Source: an uncultured Methylophaga sp. (GTDB lineage Bacteria; Pseudomonadota; Gammaproteobacteria; Nitrosococcales; Methylophagaceae). Taken from it: a stretch of 64,000 bases of DNA. The notes beneath the pieces were generated by a model. It worked only from the letters and a program-made list of their open reading frames with translations, made no database searches and was not told where the DNA came from. How positions within the stretch are numbered: position 1 is the stretch's first letter; each line of letters opens with the position of its first letter. Position numbers and translations under genes: made by a program. Shown one piece after another: positions 62,829 through 64,000 of this stretch. The stretch spans positions 452,354 through 516,353 of the forward strand of contig CAJXKF010000001.1 in assembly GCA_913055695.1 (NCBI GenBank), read 5' to 3'.

Positions 62829-63383
62829 ATGGGACAAAAATTTACTCAATTATCTGATCGACTGATACGCTTTATTGGCGAACAACAATTGTTTTTTGTG
62901 GGCACGGCGACCCAAGACAGCCGCGTCAATATCTCGCCCAAAGGCATGGATTCTTTGCGGGTGATGAACGCCAGCAGAATTGTCTGGCTCAATGTGACAG
63001 GCAGTGGTAATGAAACGGCAGCCCATGTGTCATTGAATCCCCGTATGACTTTGATGTTTGCTGCTTTCAGTGGCAAGCCGTTGATTCTGAGAGTGTATGG
63101 CACAGCCAGGGTCATTCATCACAAAGATCCGGCCTGGCAAGGCTTGTATTCCCTGTTTGATCCCTTGCCTGGTGCTCGACAGATTTTCGATCTTGCTATC
63201 GATTTGGTACAGACTTCCTGTGGCATGGCAGTGCCGCTGTTTGACTATGCCGGCGATCGTGAGCAGTTGAATAACTGGGCCGAAAAACAGGGGGAAGTGG
63301 GGATTCGGGAATACTGGCGTCAGAAAAACCAGCAGAGTATAGACGGTATCAACACCGATATCGTCAAAAACAATATCGATTAA
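62829..63383 (+). CDS. Pyridoxamine 5'-phosphate oxidase-family protein
   Basis: A 184-residue flavin-binding split-barrel protein. FVGTATQDSRVNISPKGMDSLRVM is the usual opening of the PNPOx-like family, where the PKG segment contacts flavin, and RVYGTARVIHH follows. It is not the vitamin B6 enzyme PdxH, which differs in length and motifs. The reaction is unknown; FMN- or F420-like redox roles occur in the family. AAGGA lies about 10 bases before the ATG. It is convergent with the last gene and ends one base before that gene's stop. Confidence 0.83.
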   Translation: MGQKFTQLSDRLIRFIGEQQLFFVGTATQDSRVNISPKGMDSLRVMNASRIVWLNVTGSGNETAAHVSLNPRMTLMFAAFSGKPLILRVYGTARVIHHKDPAWQGLYSLFDPLPGARQIFDLAIDLVQTSCGMAVPLFDYAGDREQLNNWAEKQGEVGIREYWRQKNQQSIDGINTDIVKNNID

Positions 63384-64000
63384 TCAGCCGAACATCCTGC
63401 CGACAAACTCGGTCAGCTTTCTGGAACGCTCCGGGTTTCGTAATGCCTGCATCACGGGTTCGCGCATGCCCGGTACGAAAACCAAGTCCGCCAGTAACTG
63501 ACTGAAGCCTTCATAACCTGCCTCATTGTGCGCCAGCTGTTCCACAAACAGCTGACACAGGGATGGCTGCTGTAAAGACCGCCAGCAACGCCCAGCCAAT
63601 ACTGCCAGCACCTCAATATGCTGACTGCAGGGATGCTTCAGCACGTGTTTGATTATCTGATCCACGAGGCCTCTGGCCGGGCTGTTGGACGCAGCGCGCA
63701 GGCAGGCACACAGCATGCTGATATCCGGCTGCTTTTTCTCCAGTTGCACATCGACCCGCTGTGCCAGTACTTCGACGATACCTGCGGCCGGCTCGGCATT
63801 TTCCAGAAAGGTACTGAGCACATTAAACGGCTCATAGGGAATCCGTGGCAGGGTCTCGATGAGTCCCAGCGTTTCCTCATTGTCATCCAGCCTCACTGCG
63901 ACATCGGCAACCCCCTGCATACCCAGTTGGTCCCAGCTGTCCAAAGGCCGCTTGCCAGTGAAATAGGCATAAGCCTCGTGATAATACGATGACGGTTTGA
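63384..64000 (-). CDS. DUF3549-like protein, 5' end beyond window
   Basis: The minus-strand frame ending at 63384 stays open to the right edge, giving at least 205 residues. A TTG at 63944 is internal: codons upstream (SSYYHEAYAYFTGKRP) continue the same protein. LDSWDQLGMQGVADVAVRLD and the helical remainder, with HEAT-like repeats and many Leu and Ala, fit my memory of DUF3549, a gammaproteobacterial family of about 340 residues and unknown function. The family name is tentative. Confidence 0.65.
   Translation of the reverse strand, partial: KPSSYYHEAYAYFTGKRPLDSWDQLGMQGVADVAVRLDDNEETLGLIETLPRIPYEPFNVLSTFLENAEPAAGIVEVLAQRVDVQLEKKQPDISMLCACLRAASNSPARGLVDQIIKHVLKHPCSQHIEVLAVLAGRCWRSLQQPSLCQLFVEQLAHNEAGYEGFSQLLADLVFVPGMREPVMQALRNPERSRKLTEFVGRMFG

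Overview
The window looks like chromosomal DNA of a gammaproteobacterium. The gene orders rpsP-rimM-trmD-rplS, xerD-dsbC and mutY-yggX, together with YbiT, Uup and YheS of the E. coli type and a DUF3549-like gene at the right edge, all fit that class. A marine or methylotrophic Thiotrichales-type organism such as Methylophaga is my best guess, but I could not check it. No plasmid, phage, insertion sequence or CRISPR signal was seen.

Region 1 (1-19.7 kb, almost all minus strand) is a surface-polysaccharide locus. A MarR-like EPS regulator (13.5-13.9 kb) heads a tightly packed run containing a UDP-sugar 4-epimerase, a UDP-HexNAc 6-dehydrogenase, a MurJ-type flippase, two methyltransferases, five family-4 glycosyltransferases (one cut by the left edge) and an asparagine-synthase-like amidotransferase. 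Upstream lie ugd, glmS and a membrane UDP-HexNAc 4,6-dehydratase that supply precursors. The set predicts a polymer rich in uronic acids and N-acetyl sugars, possibly amidated and methylated. No polymerase or polysaccharide export gene is visible. The 380 bp before the regulator carry several inverted repeats that look like operators. Parts of this region are visibly AT-richer than the rest of the window, and it ends next to a tRNA-Pro/tRNA-Arg pair.

Region 2 (20-31.5 kb) is housekeeping: folD, cysS, glnS, a periplasmic cyclophilin, lpxH, dsbC, yajQ, xerD, the ribosomal/tRNA-modification operon and ffh. A 200-bp inverted-repeat element sits between folD and cysS.

Region 3 (31.6-47.3 kb) holds ypjD, corB, an uncharacterised 646-residue protein with PilZ-like motifs, an AsmA-like protein, mutY-yggX, a cold-shock protein, a membrane metalloprotease candidate, a DUF4197 protein, a membrane monohaem cytochrome, two tandem ABC-F ATPases and ung.

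Region 4 (47.4-50.4 kb) is a Cpx-like envelope-stress module: a Spy/CpxP-like periplasmic gene divergent from a response regulator and sensor kinase, with phased GTAAA boxes between them. Downstream is a likely small-RNA gene with a Fur-box-like promoter and a strong terminator.

Region 5 (50.4-64 kb) is mixed: msrB, a GIY-YIG protein, ybiT, a SYLF protein, an ASCH-like protein, a dihydrolipoyl-dehydrogenase-like enzyme, dodecin, a broken formate/nitrite channel gene, deaD, a fused SpmA/SpmB-like carrier, a 2OG oxygenase, a deformylase, an SLC13 permease, a flavin-binding family protein and a partial DUF3549-like gene.
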